Notes under the pieces: model-generated | What the model saw: only the letters and a program-made list of their open reading frames with translations | Told to the model about the DNA's origin: nothing | Databases searched by the model: none | Source: Moraxella sp. | Lineage (GTDB): Bacteria > Pseudomonadota > Gammaproteobacteria > Pseudomonadales > Moraxellaceae | Direction of reading: 5' to 3' | Assembly: GCA_030528385.1 (NCBI GenBank) | Contig: JAUMYZ010000017.1 | Span: forward strand, 1-34,532 | Length of the DNA stretch: 34,532 nucleotides | Program-made: the position numbers and the translations under genes | In this document: positions 17,305-26,979 of the stretch, in pieces | How the letters are laid out: each line of letters begins with the position of its first letter | How positions within the stretch are numbered: position 1 is the first letter of the stretch

Positions 17305-18534
17305 TTGCGCGTGCTGCACACGTCTGATTGGCATCTTGGCAAACGTTTGTACCACCAAAATCGTTATGATGAATTTGACGCATTTTTGCGTTGGCTCTTG
17401 GACACCATCAACAACAACTGCGTGGATGTTTTGTTGGTTGCTGGCGACGTTTTTGACACCATGACGCCCAGCCATCGTGCCCAAGAGTTGTATTATCAGT
17501 TTTTGGCACAAGTTGCGCGCAGCCATTGTCGGCACGTCATTTTTATTGCGGGCAATCATGACAGCCCAAGTTTTTTGGAAGCGCCAAAAACCCTGTTGCA
17601 CGCACTTAACATACACGTTGTTGGCGCAGTCAGCGATGACCCGACAGACGAATTGCTCGTCTTGTACGACAAGCAGCGCCCCATCGCCATCGTGGCAGCT
17701 GTGCCTTATTTGCGCGACAAAGACATACGCGGCAGCGACTTTGGCAGCAGCAACAGCCAAAAAGAACAACAAACCACGTGCGCCGTTGCCCGACACTACC
17801 AAACGCTTGCTCGCCTTGCCCAAGAAGCCCAGCAGCAACTACAGTCCGACCACCAGACCACCGTACCCATCATCGCCACGGGACATTTGTTTGTTGCAGG
17901 TTGTCATGCTTCATCAGGCGACGATGGCATGCGTGAGCTGTATGTTGGCACACTGGGGCGTATCTCTGCAGATGTCTTTGACGCTTGTTTTGATTATGTG
18001 GCACTCGGACACATTCACGCACCACAACAAATCGGCACTCACGCCCATATCCGCTACAGCGGTTCGCCCATTGCCATGGGTTTTGGCGAAGCAAACAAAG
18101 CAAAACAAGTGCTTATTGTGGATTTTAATGGACAAACACCCAGCATTTCCCCCTTGGCTGTGCCAGTATTTCAAAAATTGGCGCGCATCAGTGGCGACTG
18201 GCAAGCCATCAAAGACGCACTCACCCATCTGCTTGAGCAACAACAAAGCGTCTGGGTGGAGATTGTTTATACAGGCAAAACTCTAGAGCCCAATTTGACT
18301 GGTCATATTTATCAGCTGCTTGCCAACACCCAAGTACAAGCGCTCAATGTCCAAAACAAAACGCTGTACCAACAAAGTCTGGGACAAACACAGCTGGGCG
18401 ACACGCTCAAACATCTGTCGGTTACTGACGTTTTTTTGCGCTTGCTTGAACAGCACGCCATTGACACTGACGAAAAAACCGCCCTAACGCACGCTTACCA
18501 AACCTTACTGACCCAGTTGTATGACAGCGATTGA
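17305..18534 (+). CDS. sbcD: Nuclease SbcCD subunit D
   Basis: About 409 residues from a TTG at 17305, giving MRVLHTSDWHLG, which matches the start of SbcD/Mre11 proteins. The five phosphodiesterase motifs are visible: DWHLG, AGDVFD, GNHDS, ATGHLF and LGHIHAPQ. SbcD is the Mn-dependent nuclease of the SbcCD complex, which cuts hairpins and processes double-strand ends. In-frame GTG 17275 (with AGGG nine bases upstream) and TTG 17281 or 17284 are alternative starts; the open frame to 17113 overlaps surA and is unlikely. sbcC follows within 20 bases. Confidence 0.9.
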   Translation: MRVLHTSDWHLGKRLYHQNRYDEFDAFLRWLLDTINNNCVDVLLVAGDVFDTMTPSHRAQELYYQFLAQVARSHCRHVIFIAGNHDSPSFLEAPKTLLHALNIHVVGAVSDDPTDELLVLYDKQRPIAIVAAVPYLRDKDIRGSDFGSSNSQKEQQTTCAVARHYQTLARLAQEAQQQLQSDHQTTVPIIATGHLFVAGCHASSGDDGMRELYVGTLGRISADVFDACFDYVALGHIHAPQQIGTHAHIRYSGSPIAMGFGEANKAKQVLIVDFNGQTPSISPLAVPVFQKLARISGDWQAIKDALTHLLEQQQSVWVEIVYTGKTLEPNLTGHIYQLLANTQVQALNVQNKTLYQQSLGQTQLGDTLKHLSVTDVFLRLLEQHAIDTDEKTALTHAYQTLLTQLYDSD

Positions 18535-18554
18535 CGGCTGATGGCTACCGACTT

Positions 18555-21500
18555 ATGAAAATACTTCATCTGCATTTTTGTAACCTAAATTCACTCAAAG
18601 GCGCTTGGCAAATTGATTTTACCGACCCTGCATTTGCCGATGGGATTTTTGCCATTGTTGGACAAACAGGCGCAGGCAAGACCACCATTTTGGACGCCAT
18701 TTGTTTGGCGATTTATGGACAAACACCCCGCATTGGCAACATCAGTAACACCCATAACGAGCTGATGAGCGTGGACACAGGCGAATGTTTTGCAAGTGTT
18801 GAATTGGCAATTGGACAAAAATTATACCGATTTTACTGGGGGCAGCGGCGCGCCAACAACAAAGCCACGGGCAAACTCCAAGCCATCAAACGCGAAATCA
18901 GCCAGCTGCACCACCCCAAACAAAATGGCGGCGTCATTTTAGAAAGCAAAGCCCATTTATGCCAACGCCTAGCCATCAACATCATGCAGATGAATTTTTG
19001 TCAGTTTACGCGTTCGGTGATGTTGGCTCAAGGAGCATTTAGCGCTTTTTTGAGTGCCAATGCCAACGAAAAAGGCGAAATCTTAGAACAAATCACAGGC
19101 ACAACCATCTATGGCGAACTCAGCGTCAAAGCTCACCAAATCGCCAAACAAAAAAACGACGCGCTTTTTGCCTTACAAAACGCACTTAACAACCAGCACA
19201 CGATGGACGACGAAGCGTTTTTTGCCCTAAAGCAGCACATCGGTGCGCAACAAAAGCAGCTTGACGAACACAAAAAAACCCACCAACAACTTGAACAACA
19301 CATCAAACTGTTGGAACAAAAACAACAGCAAGAACAGCGCATTGACGCCTTACGCGAAGCCATTTGTCGCAGTCAGCAATCTTTGGAGAGCTTTCCTAAG
19401 GCTGAGCTTTTGCATAAAGCCAATCGCGCCTTTGCCATTGAGCAGCAATATCAGCTGACACTCATGCTCAAGACACAAATCAAAGCGCAGCAGCAAGACT
19501 TGAGCAAGCTACAACAGCAATTACCAACGCTTCTTGCAAACCAACAGCGCAGCAGTGCCACCAAAACGCAATGTTTGCTGGATTTGCAGCAGCACAAAGA
19601 AACCCATCAGCGCGCTTTTTTGCTATTTAAACAGGTCAGACAATTAGACGAAAACATCAATCACGTCAGCAACCACCGCTGCCAACTTCTCCAAAAAAGC
19701 AAAGAATTAAAACATCAAGCACAAGAAATACAAACACAATTAACCACATGGACTAAGGAGCAATCCATAGCCAACAAAGAATTGACCGCCATCAATCAAC
19801 AATTAACAAAAATTCACCGCTCGGACAACATAGGCGATGATTTAAACCAACTTAATTTATACCATTCACACTTACAAAAGAATTTTTCAGACATACAAAT
19901 TGTTAAAAATGCGCTTAATGACCACCAACAAGCCTTGTTGTCTCACCAAGAAAATCTTGACACAAAAAGAGCCCAATACCAAGCAGCAAAGCAACAATTT
20001 GAGCAAGAAAATCAACAATATCTGTCTTTGTTACAAGACATCAAAAAGTCTTTGGCGACAGACGGCGACGTCAGCGATAAAACGTGGTTTTTTCAGCAAG
20101 CTGCCATCATCAAACAAAAAATTTATCACCATCAATCCATCGCCCAGATGGTGCAATCCATACTAGAATGCCGCCAGCAAATCCAACTGACAACAACGGC
20201 ATCGCAAAAAATCAGCGACGCCATAACACAAACCGCGCAGCAAAAACAACAAATAAAAGCGCAAATCAACCAGCACCAACAAAAATTGGAACAAGAAAAC
20301 GCCACGTTGTCTGTACTGCAGCAGTCTTATGAACTAGAACAAGCATTGGCGTTATTTAAACAACATGTTGAACACCTCCAAGACGGCAAGCCTTGTCCTT
20401 TGTGTGGTGCACTGACCCACCCCTACAAAAACACACCCCCCAACAAAGGCGGTGATGACGCCATCAAACAATCCATGGCACACATCAGCCAAAACATCCT
20501 TCACCATCAGCAGCGCCTACAAAACCATCAGCAAACAATCGTCAGCCTAGACAGCAGCCTTGAGCACTTGCAACAAAAACACAACGAAAACCAGCAACTT
20601 CTTATTGAGCAGCAACAAAAATTGCAGCGGCTCATCACAGAAGTCAATACCCTTAAAAAAGCCCAAGCCATTGACATCAAAAACGCCGATGGCGACGTCT
20701 CCGTGCTCAATCACCAAAGCAGCGCAGCGGATATTCAGGCGCATTTGTCGGCAATCCAACAAACGCTTTGCCAATTAAACAAACAAGACGAATGTCATCG
20801 CCACCATCAGCCCATCATCACCGAAAAACAAAAACACATACAAGCATTTAGCCAAAAACTTGAGCGCATCAAAAGCGAAGGGCTGCTATTGACCCATCAA
20901 TTACAAATCAGCACAGAGCAAATCGCTCAAGAAACACAAAAGTTGGACACACTTGTTGAGCGGTCTTTATCACTGATTGATGACGTCAACCGCCTATTGT
21001 CTTACCACCAAACAGACACCATCAACATCGCCTGTGATGACTTTGACGACAAAATCATCAACCAACTGTCCAACAGCATTGACGCCATACAACAAAAGCA
21101 GCGGCATTATCTGGCTTGTCTAACAAAAAAAGACGCGCTGTTGCAAAAACTGTCTCATCAGGACATTTATATCGGCAATGCCGAGCAAAAACACCAAGAG
21201 ATTTTGGCGCAGATTGATGACAACGACCAGCACTTAGCAAAAACACAGCAGCAACTGGCAGCCTTGACACAAAATAGGCAAACGCTGTTTGATGATAAAG
21301 ACACAGAACAAGAAGAGCGGACGCTAAGAGCGGCCATAGACGCCGCCCAACAACGCTTTGACACATCACTGGCAGAATTTAATCAACAAAAAGAACAACT
21401 GAACATCACCAATCATCAAATCGCCCAAATCCAACAAACGCTGCAGCACCTACAAGCAGACCATGACAAAAAGTTTGGAGAATTTGGGCAGTCATTGAGC

Positions 21501-22370
21501 GACAATGGTTTTGTTGATTGTCAAGATTTTTTGTCATCCAGAATGCAAGACGCTCAGCGAGAAGCACTCAATCAAACTTACCACCACCTACACCAACAGC
21601 TTGACAGTCAACAACAAAACCTAAACTTACATCAGCAGGAGTTAAAAACACTGACACAAAACAATCCAGAAATTTTGCCATTGGATTTATATCAATTAAC
21701 AAAAGACCAGCACGCACTCCAAAACCGCATTGATGACTTATTGCAAGCCATTGGCAAAGACAAACAAAAATATCACCACGCAGCACAAGACAGAAACGCC
21801 CATCAGCGGCTTTATCAACAAATACAGCAGCACAAACAAAACAACGAAATATGGCTCAAACTTGACGCCTTGATTGGTTCGTCAGACGGCAAAAAATACC
21901 GCAATTTTGTTCAAGGATTGACGCTCAATATGGTGTTATTTTATGCCAATCAAGTGCTGCAACAAATGAACAAACGCTACATCTTATATCACAACCATCA
22001 AAACACCAAAGAGCTTTTGCACATTGATGTGATTGACACCCACCAAGCCAATGAAAAGCGCAGCACAAAAAACTTGTCAGGCGGCGAAAGTTTTATCATC
22101 AGTTTGGCATTGGCAATGGGGCTTTCTATGATGAACAGCGACAAGATTGATATTTGTTCTTTGTTTTTAGATGAAGGCTTTGGCACACTAGACGATGAAG
22201 TTTTGGACGTTGCTTTGTCCACACTGGCACTGTTGCAAAAAAACGGTAAAATGATTGGCGTCATTTCTCACGTTGCCGCCATCAAAGAAAGCATTCACAG
22301 CAAGATTGTGGTGCAAAAACGCAGCCATGGCACAAGCGTTTTGAGCGGAGCGGGCGTACATAGGTCATAA
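18555..22370 (+). CDS. sbcC: Nuclease SbcCD subunit C (ATPase)
   Basis: A 1271-residue SMC/Rad50-type ATPase, longer than E. coli SbcC (1048). Walker A GQTGAGKT lies at 36-43, the zinc-hook CPLC at 614-617, the ABC signature LSGGESF and Walker B LFLDEGFGTLD near the C-terminus. Between them are two long coiled-coil arms very rich in Gln and His. SbcC closes the complex around DNA and controls SbcD. ATG 18555 gives MKILHLHF as in homologues; a TTG at 18531 is in frame but adds only eight residues that fit no homologue. Confidence 0.93.
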   Translation: MKILHLHFCNLNSLKGAWQIDFTDPAFADGIFAIVGQTGAGKTTILDAICLAIYGQTPRIGNISNTHNELMSVDTGECFASVELAIGQKLYRFYWGQRRANNKATGKLQAIKREISQLHHPKQNGGVILESKAHLCQRLAINIMQMNFCQFTRSVMLAQGAFSAFLSANANEKGEILEQITGTTIYGELSVKAHQIAKQKNDALFALQNALNNQHTMDDEAFFALKQHIGAQQKQLDEHKKTHQQLEQHIKLLEQKQQQEQRIDALREAICRSQQSLESFPKAELLHKANRAFAIEQQYQLTLMLKTQIKAQQQDLSKLQQQLPTLLANQQRSSATKTQCLLDLQQHKETHQRAFLLFKQVRQLDENINHVSNHRCQLLQKSKELKHQAQEIQTQLTTWTKEQSIANKELTAINQQLTKIHRSDNIGDDLNQLNLYHSHLQKNFSDIQIVKNALNDHQQALLSHQENLDTKRAQYQAAKQQFEQENQQYLSLLQDIKKSLATDGDVSDKTWFFQQAAIIKQKIYHHQSIAQMVQSILECRQQIQLTTTASQKISDAITQTAQQKQQIKAQINQHQQKLEQENATLSVLQQSYELEQALALFKQHVEHLQDGKPCPLCGALTHPYKNTPPNKGGDDAIKQSMAHISQNILHHQQRLQNHQQTIVSLDSSLEHLQQKHNENQQLLIEQQQKLQRLITEVNTLKKAQAIDIKNADGDVSVLNHQSSAADIQAHLSAIQQTLCQLNKQDECHRHHQPIITEKQKHIQAFSQKLERIKSEGLLLTHQLQISTEQIAQETQKLDTLVERSLSLIDDVNRLLSYHQTDTINIACDDFDDKIINQLSNSIDAIQQKQRHYLACLTKKDALLQKLSHQDIYIGNAEQKHQEILAQIDDNDQHLAKTQQQLAALTQNRQTLFDDKDTEQEERTLRAAIDAAQQRFDTSLAEFNQQKEQLNITNHQIAQIQQTLQHLQADHDKKFGEFGQSLSDNGFVDCQDFLSSRMQDAQREALNQTYHHLHQQLDSQQQNLNLHQQELKTLTQNNPEILPLDLYQLTKDQHALQNRIDDLLQAIGKDKQKYHHAAQDRNAHQRLYQQIQQHKQNNEIWLKLDALIGSSDGKKYRNFVQGLTLNMVLFYANQVLQQMNKRYILYHNHQNTKELLHIDVIDTHQANEKRSTKNLSGGESFIISLALAMGLSMMNSDKIDICSLFLDEGFGTLDDEVLDVALSTLALLQKNGKMIGVISHVAAIKESIHSKIVVQKRSHGTSVLSGAGVHRS

Positions 22371-22424
22371 ATAACCGACTGTCGTTTTGTGTGCACTTTG
22401 TCCAAAAATTACCCACTGCCAACA

Positions 22425-22453
22425 TTGCCAAAATGTTACTCTCATGCTATTAT
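22425..22453 (+). promoter_or_regulatory. Promoter candidate for ppk2
   Basis: TTGCCA (22425-22430) and TATTAT (22448-22453) are separated by 17 bases in the 206-base gap between sbcC and ppk2. Nothing else is recognised in that gap. Confidence 0.45.
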
Positions 22454-22576
22454 TGTTTGAGTGAACAGAGTACAATCTCATTACCCACAAGCACAGCCAC
22501 AAGTGATGACAAACCAGTCGTCAAGGCAGCACTGTATTTGATTTTTTGATTTTTCGTTATTTATTGGAGACATCTT

Positions 22577-23638
22577 ATGGCAAGCACCCCGCGAACAAGC
22601 AAAACAACAAAAACCGACACGCCAGACATCCAAAACCCAGAAACACCCAATCAAGAATCGGTCATGTCCAAAACCATGAGCAATCTTGAAGACATCATCA
22701 ATCACGCCACACCAGATGAATTGGCGGAGTTGAGCTTGTTTTTGAACAAATATTTGCCCACCGGTCAAGTGGTCAGTCAAGTGCGCACAGACAAAAACAA
22801 AGACACCGAGCTGTCTGCCACGTGGCGCGAAGGTGGCTACCCCTACAAACACCGCCTTAGCCGCAAAAACTACGAAGCTCAGAAGTACAAATTACAAATT
22901 GAACTGCTCAAACTGCAACATCACGTCAAAGCCACTGGACAACGCGTGGTTATCTTGTTTGAAGGGCGCGACGCTGCTGGCAAAGGCGGCACAATCAAGC
23001 GTTTTATGGAACATCTCAATCCGCGTGGCGCACGTGTTGTTGCCCTAGAAAAACCCACTGAACAAGAACGCGGTCAGTGGTACTTTCAGCGTTATGTGCA
23101 ACATCTGCCCACCGCTGGCGAAATCGTGTTGTTTGACCGCTCTTGGTACAACCGCGCCGTTGTAGAGCGCGTGATGGGTTTTTGTACCGACGAAGAGTAC
23201 AAAACCTTTATGCGCCACGTACCACAGTTTGAAAAACACTTGGTAGAATCTGGCATTCATCTGATTAAATTTTGGTTTTCAGTAACACGCGACGAACAAC
23301 GCGCGCGCTTTCACAGTCGTGAAAACGACCCCTTAAAACAGTGGAAACTCTCGCCTGTGGACAAGGCTTCACTGGACAAATGGGACGACTACACCGTTGC
23401 CAAAGAAAACATGTTTTTTAATACCGACACCGCCGAAGCGCCTTGGATTGTCATTAAGTCCGATTGCAAAAAACGCGCGCGTCTTAATGCCATGCGTTAT
23501 GTGCTCAACAAATTAAATTATGAAGACAAAGACAGCGCACAAATCGGCAACATTGACCCATTGATTGTGGGACGCGCTGGAGCACTGTACGAAAAAGATG
23601 AGCACATTGACCTATTTCTTCATGACAAAAGAAAATAA
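22577..23638 (+). CDS. ppk2: Polyphosphate kinase 2
   Basis: A 353-residue single-domain PPK2 with TGGAG about seven bases before the ATG. Walker A GRDAAGKGG at 130-138, the lid segment DRSWYNRAVVERVMGF from 187, and SVTRDEQRARF are family hallmarks. PPK2 enzymes transfer phosphate between polyphosphate and nucleoside di- or monophosphates; which nucleotide is preferred cannot be read with confidence here. The first 60 residues are a Thr/Pro/Asn-rich low-complexity extension. The gene stands alone between a promoter and a terminator. Confidence 0.92.
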   Translation: MASTPRTSKTTKTDTPDIQNPETPNQESVMSKTMSNLEDIINHATPDELAELSLFLNKYLPTGQVVSQVRTDKNKDTELSATWREGGYPYKHRLSRKNYEAQKYKLQIELLKLQHHVKATGQRVVILFEGRDAAGKGGTIKRFMEHLNPRGARVVALEKPTEQERGQWYFQRYVQHLPTAGEIVLFDRSWYNRAVVERVMGFCTDEEYKTFMRHVPQFEKHLVESGIHLIKFWFSVTRDEQRARFHSRENDPLKQWKLSPVDKASLDKWDDYTVAKENMFFNTDTAEAPWIVIKSDCKKRARLNAMRYVLNKLNYEDKDSAQIGNIDPLIVGRAGALYEKDEHIDLFLHDKRK

Positions 23639-23653
23639 GCCATCATAACAAAT

Positions 23654-23680
23654 ACCACCCAATGCTTTGGGTGGTTTTTT
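23654..23680 (+). terminator. Rho-independent terminator after ppk2
   Basis: A perfect nine-pair stem ACCACCCAA/TTGGGTGGT (23654-23662 with 23667-23675) with loop TGCT is followed by T6. It lies 15 bases after the ppk2 stop and immediately before the convergent pyrF stop. Confidence 0.9.
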
Positions 23681-23681
23681 G

Positions 23682-24380
23682 TCAGCTTATCAGCGTCAAA
23701 ATCTGTTGTAATTTTGCCTTTGGGTCATCAGCCATACTGATGGGACGACCAATCACCAAATAATCAGCGCCATTTGCCAAAGCTTCTTGGGGCGTGCATA
23801 TGCGCTGTTGGTCATCTGTGTTGTCTTGGGCTAGGCGAATGCCTGGCGTAATCAACTTAAATTCCTGACCCAGTGCCAGTTTTAGTGCATTGGCTTCTTG
23901 GGCTGAACACACCACTCCGTCAAGTCCAGCATCTTTGGCCAACGTTGCCAGCTGCATCACTTGCTTGGGCAAACTGTGTGCCACGCCAATTTGTGTCAGC
24001 GTCTCTGGCGTCATTGACGTCAGCACCGTTACTGCGATGAGCAAGGTGTCATAACCGCCTGTGAGCAATTTTGATTTGCACAGCTGCATGGCTTGACTGC
24101 CAATACTGGCATGCACGTTCACCATCCACACACCCATGTCTGCCGCTGCCAACACGGCTTGGGCGGTGGTGTTGGGAATGTCATGAAATTTTAAATCCAA
24201 AAATATCTCAAACCCCCTGTCTTGTAGGGATTTTACAACTTGTGCGCCACACGCAGTAAACAACTCTTTACCCACTTTTAGACGACACAATGCAGGGTCC
24301 AAACTGTCTGCCAACGCCAAAGCTGCAGACAACTCATGTTTATCTAGCGCCACTATGATGGGCGAACCAATACTTGACAT
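23682..24380 (-). CDS. pyrF: Orotidine 5'-phosphate decarboxylase
   Basis: A 232-residue TIM-barrel enzyme that converts OMP to UMP, the last step of pyrimidine synthesis. The signature [10 protein letters not shown] with the catalytic Lys/Asp pair, the N-terminal IVALDK and the C-terminal ITPGIR and [11 protein letters not shown] phosphate-binding motifs are visible. Two ATGs are adjacent (24383, 24380); GGAAGG is five bases before the second and only two before the first, so I use 24380. It lies downstream of ihfB-lapA on the same strand. Confidence 0.93.
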   Translation of the reverse strand: MSSIGSPIIVALDKHELSAALALADSLDPALCRLKVGKELFTACGAQVVKSLQDRGFEIFLDLKFHDIPNTTAQAVLAAADMGVWMVNVHASIGSQAMQLCKSKLLTGGYDTLLIAVTVLTSMTPETLTQIGVAHSLPKQVMQLATLAKDAGLDGVVCSAQEANALKLALGQEFKLITPGIRLAQDNTDDQQRICTPQEALANGADYLVIGRPISMADDPKAKLQQILTLIS

Positions 24381-24452
24381 CATAACCTTCCAAATCATCA
24401 AAACGCAGCTCAAGCAAAAAGCGCCGCTGCACGTCTTAAGGTGCTGGGCTTC

Positions 24453-24812
24453 TTAGTTTTTATCGTCCAGCGCGGTGGTTTGCGATTGGGCTGGCTGAGC
24501 AACCGTCTGCGGCGTTTGGCGCGCCATGTCCAATGCTGAATTCACTTCGCTGAGTTTATATTCTAGCACGCTGACATCTTTTTTGAGTTTGCGAATCTCC
24601 AATTTGTTTTGTAGCACCTTAAAGAGCAAAATGGCAAGCAACACACCAATCAGCACCCCAAGCGCAATGGTCAAAATCAGCACCAAACCCAAATTGGTGT
24701 TTGGCAACTGCGAAAACAGCAAATCCACTGCCACTTCGCTGTTATTGGCAAGCACCAAAGCAATAGAATAAGCAAAAAATACAACCAGCAAAATAATGAT
24801 AAATAACGACAT
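24453..24812 (-). CDS. lapA: LapA-domain inner-membrane protein
   Basis: A 119-residue protein with two transmembrane helices (about 2-22 and 42-66), the NNSEVAVDLLF loop typical of the LapA/DUF1049 domain, and a cytoplasmic helix that may form a coiled coil (about 68-95), followed by a Gln/Thr-rich tail. In E. coli LapA acts with LapB in regulating LPS synthesis and sits next to pyrF. Here it lies between ihfB (19-base gap) and pyrF, but no lapB is in the window. Assignment to the domain family is firm; the exact role is inferred. Confidence 0.85.
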   Translation of the reverse strand: MSLFIIILLVVFFAYSIALVLANNSEVAVDLLFSQLPNTNLGLVLILTIALGVLIGVLLAILLFKVLQNKLEIRKLKKDVSVLEYKLSEVNSALDMARQTPQTVAQPAQSQTTALDDKN

Positions 24813-24831
24813 AAAGGTATCTCAACAAAAA

Positions 24832-25134
24832 TTAGACTTGATTGACCAGCTCACGCAGCGCCTTGCCAGGTTTAAAATGTGGCACAGCCTTGGCATCAAC
24901 CGCCACCGACTCACCCGTTCTGGGGTTACGCGCCATGCGCGCTTCGCGGTGATGCAAACGAAAGCTGCCAAACCCCCGCACTTCAATACGCCCATCATAA
25001 CACAACACATCTACCATCAAATCCAAAATCTCGCGCACCGCTTCGTCAACCAGCTGTTCGTCTAAATCATGACATACCAAAGCAACGTTACCAATCAAAT
25101 CTGATTTTTTTACCACTTGTTTTGTGCACTGCAT
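24832..25134 (-). CDS. ihfB: Integration host factor subunit beta
   Basis: A 100-residue HU/IHF-fold DNA-bending protein. The beta-arm motif RNPRTGESV and the core GFGSFRLHHR are visible, and the N-terminal MQCTKQVVKKSDLI aligns with IhfB. It pairs with IhfA, not in this window. GGAG lies seven bases before the ATG. It heads the ihfB-lapA-pyrF cluster. Confidence 0.93.
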   Translation of the reverse strand: MQCTKQVVKKSDLIGNVALVCHDLDEQLVDEAVREILDLMVDVLCYDGRIEVRGFGSFRLHHREARMARNPRTGESVAVDAKAVPHFKPGKALRELVNQV

Positions 25135-25251
25135 AACTTCACTCCAAATTTAACCATCGTTTATTAAAATAATTACTCGTTACTTTATGGCTAATGATAG
25201 CCCAATTTTATTAAAATAGGAAATGGTATTTTGTTAATTTTGACCATAAAT

Positions 25252-25279
25252 ATTATATTTATTATATAGTTATCATCAA
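25252..25279 (-). promoter_or_regulatory. Promoter candidate for ihfB
   Basis: On the minus strand TTGATG (25274-25279) and TATAAT (25252-25257) are 16 bases apart in a very AT-rich stretch about 120 bases before the ihfB ATG, overlapping the rsmJ stop. Several alternative AT-rich -10 boxes lie nearby. Confidence 0.4.
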
Positions 25280-26061
25280 TAAACATCAAACCGCAACGCG
25301 GCGTTGGCATACGATTGTACTGGCTGACGCCTTGCCAAATATTCCGCCCCCACAGGTCGCTTGACCACCACTTTGGCGCGCTCATCTACAGACAGTTTGG
25401 CAGCGTCCAACAAAGCCCGCTCTTGATTGAGTGATGGCGGACAGAGTAAATGGTGCAATATTTGCATGCGTTTACCAACCTTGGCTTGGTGGCTGTTTTG
25501 TGGAAACATGGGGTCAAGATACACCAAATCCACACGCGACAACCGCGGCAGCCATTCTAGTGCGCTGCCAAAAATAATGTGCACACGCCCCAATAATTTT
25601 TGCCAGTTTTTATGCGCTTTCATGCTTTGGTGTTCATAAAACAACAACAGTGCCATGATGGGATTTTGTTCTATTAAGGTTGCTCTTGCGCCTGTGCTGG
25701 CAAGGATAAGACCATCATGACCAAAACCTGCGGTGGCATCAACCACCTTCATCTCTTGGGTGATTTTGCACGCTTGCAGCAGCAGCTCTGATTTGCGCCC
25801 TGCTCTTACAATGCGTCCAGCCAAAGACTGCCAGTTGGGAGAAAGTTTAATCAGCGCACTGCCGTCATAATAAACCAGTGTTGGCACATTTTTAAGAATC
25901 GCCACAAACACAGGCTCAGTGGCAGCAAAATGCGGCAGCGATTTTTGGCTAAGTTGCTCTGATGTGCGCCATTGCAGCTGCAGCCCCAACGCCTTTTCTT
26001 GGTTAATGCGCTCCAAAGTCTGCAAAAACGCTTTATCGCTGGGCGCGCCCACAACGAACAT
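25276..26061 (-). CDS. rsmJ: 16S rRNA (guanine1516-N2)-methyltransferase RsmJ
   Basis: A 261-residue methyltransferase. The SAM-binding motif I VVDATAGFGHDG and the motif IV DPMFPQ are characteristic of RsmJ, as are the KVVVKRP segment and the ending PVQSYANAALRFDVY. It methylates G1516 of 16S rRNA. AGGAG lies five bases before the ATG. It starts nine bases after the uppP stop, so the two are probably cotranscribed. Confidence 0.92.
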   Translation of the reverse strand: MFVVGAPSDKAFLQTLERINQEKALGLQLQWRTSEQLSQKSLPHFAATEPVFVAILKNVPTLVYYDGSALIKLSPNWQSLAGRIVRAGRKSELLLQACKITQEMKVVDATAGFGHDGLILASTGARATLIEQNPIMALLLFYEHQSMKAHKNWQKLLGRVHIIFGSALEWLPRLSRVDLVYLDPMFPQNSHQAKVGKRMQILHHLLCPPSLNQERALLDAAKLSVDERAKVVVKRPVGAEYLARRQPVQSYANAALRFDVY

Positions 26062-26070
26062 AACACTCCT

Positions 26071-26913
26071 TTAACCTTGTATTTGGTAATCAAACAGCAA
26101 CCAAGCCAGCAGCACAACAACGCCCGTTATCATGCGCAAATAAGCAAAAATCATAAAGTCTTTTTTGGACACCCACGCCACCATAAAACGAATACACAAA
26201 AGCGCCACCACAAATGACACCACAGTGCCCACAGCCAGCACCAACCAATCTGCACCGCTTTGTAAAACGTCTTTATTGTCAAGCAAATCCAAAAGCGCTG
26301 CGCCGACAATCACTGGAATGCCCAAAAAAAACGAAAATTCGGTGGCCGCTTTGCGCGAAGCCCCCAACCACAACGCCCCAATGATGGTTGAGCCTGAGCG
26401 CGACGTTCCTGGAATCAGCGCCAAACACTGACACAAACCAATACCCAAAGCGGTCTTAAAATCAATGTGCTCAGCTTCTTTGGCTTTGATGGGGTGTGGA
26501 CGCCGTTCTACATAAGCAATCAGTATCGCCCCCACAATCAACATGATTGCCACCACCAATGGGTGAAACAAGACGCTCGTAATAAAATCTTTGAACAAAA
26601 AGCCCACCACCATCACTGGCACAGTTGCTATCATCAAGGCAATGCCTAAGCCGCGTGGGTTATCCAAGCCTTCTGCCTTGCCTGTCAATAAGCCCAAAAA
26701 AGCGTGCCAAAGCCGCGCCCAATAATCATAAATGACCGCCAATATCGCCCCAAGCTGGATAAAAACAATGAACAAATCGCGTTTGTCTTTATCCCAAAAA
26801 TCCATCAAATCGGCCGACAAAATCAAATAGCCTGTGCTAGAAATGGGTAAGAATTCAGCAACACCTTCTACAATACCCATGATGACAGACTCAATGAGTA
26901 AGACAATGTCCAT
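26071..26913 (-). CDS. uppP: Undecaprenyl-diphosphate phosphatase UppP (BacA)
   Basis: A 280-residue polytopic inner-membrane protein with about seven to eight hydrophobic helices. It recycles the C55 lipid carrier for peptidoglycan and LPS sugars and gives bacitracin resistance when abundant. The motifs EGVAEFLPISSTG (Glu16, Glu20) and PGTSRSGST are visible. The residue after SSTG is Tyr29, where E. coli has His. AAGGA lies five bases before the ATG. Cotranscription with rsmJ is likely. Confidence 0.93.
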   Translation of the reverse strand: MDIVLLIESVIMGIVEGVAEFLPISSTGYLILSADLMDFWDKDKRDLFIVFIQLGAILAVIYDYWARLWHAFLGLLTGKAEGLDNPRGLGIALMIATVPVMVVGFLFKDFITSVLFHPLVVAIMLIVGAILIAYVERRPHPIKAKEAEHIDFKTALGIGLCQCLALIPGTSRSGSTIIGALWLGASRKAATEFSFFLGIPVIVGAALLDLLDNKDVLQSGADWLVLAVGTVVSFVVALLCIRFMVAWVSKKDFMIFAYLRMITGVVVLLAWLLFDYQIQG

Positions 26914-26979
26914 AAAAATCCTTAATAATATTGTTATTTAATTATTATTTGTTATGTTATCAGAACAAAGCCAGACAAC

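Noticed and set aside
24384-24452. GC-rich stretch between lapA and pyrF as a possible terminator or attenuator
   Set aside because: I could not form a convincing stem followed by a T-run, and pyrF is likely cotranscribed.
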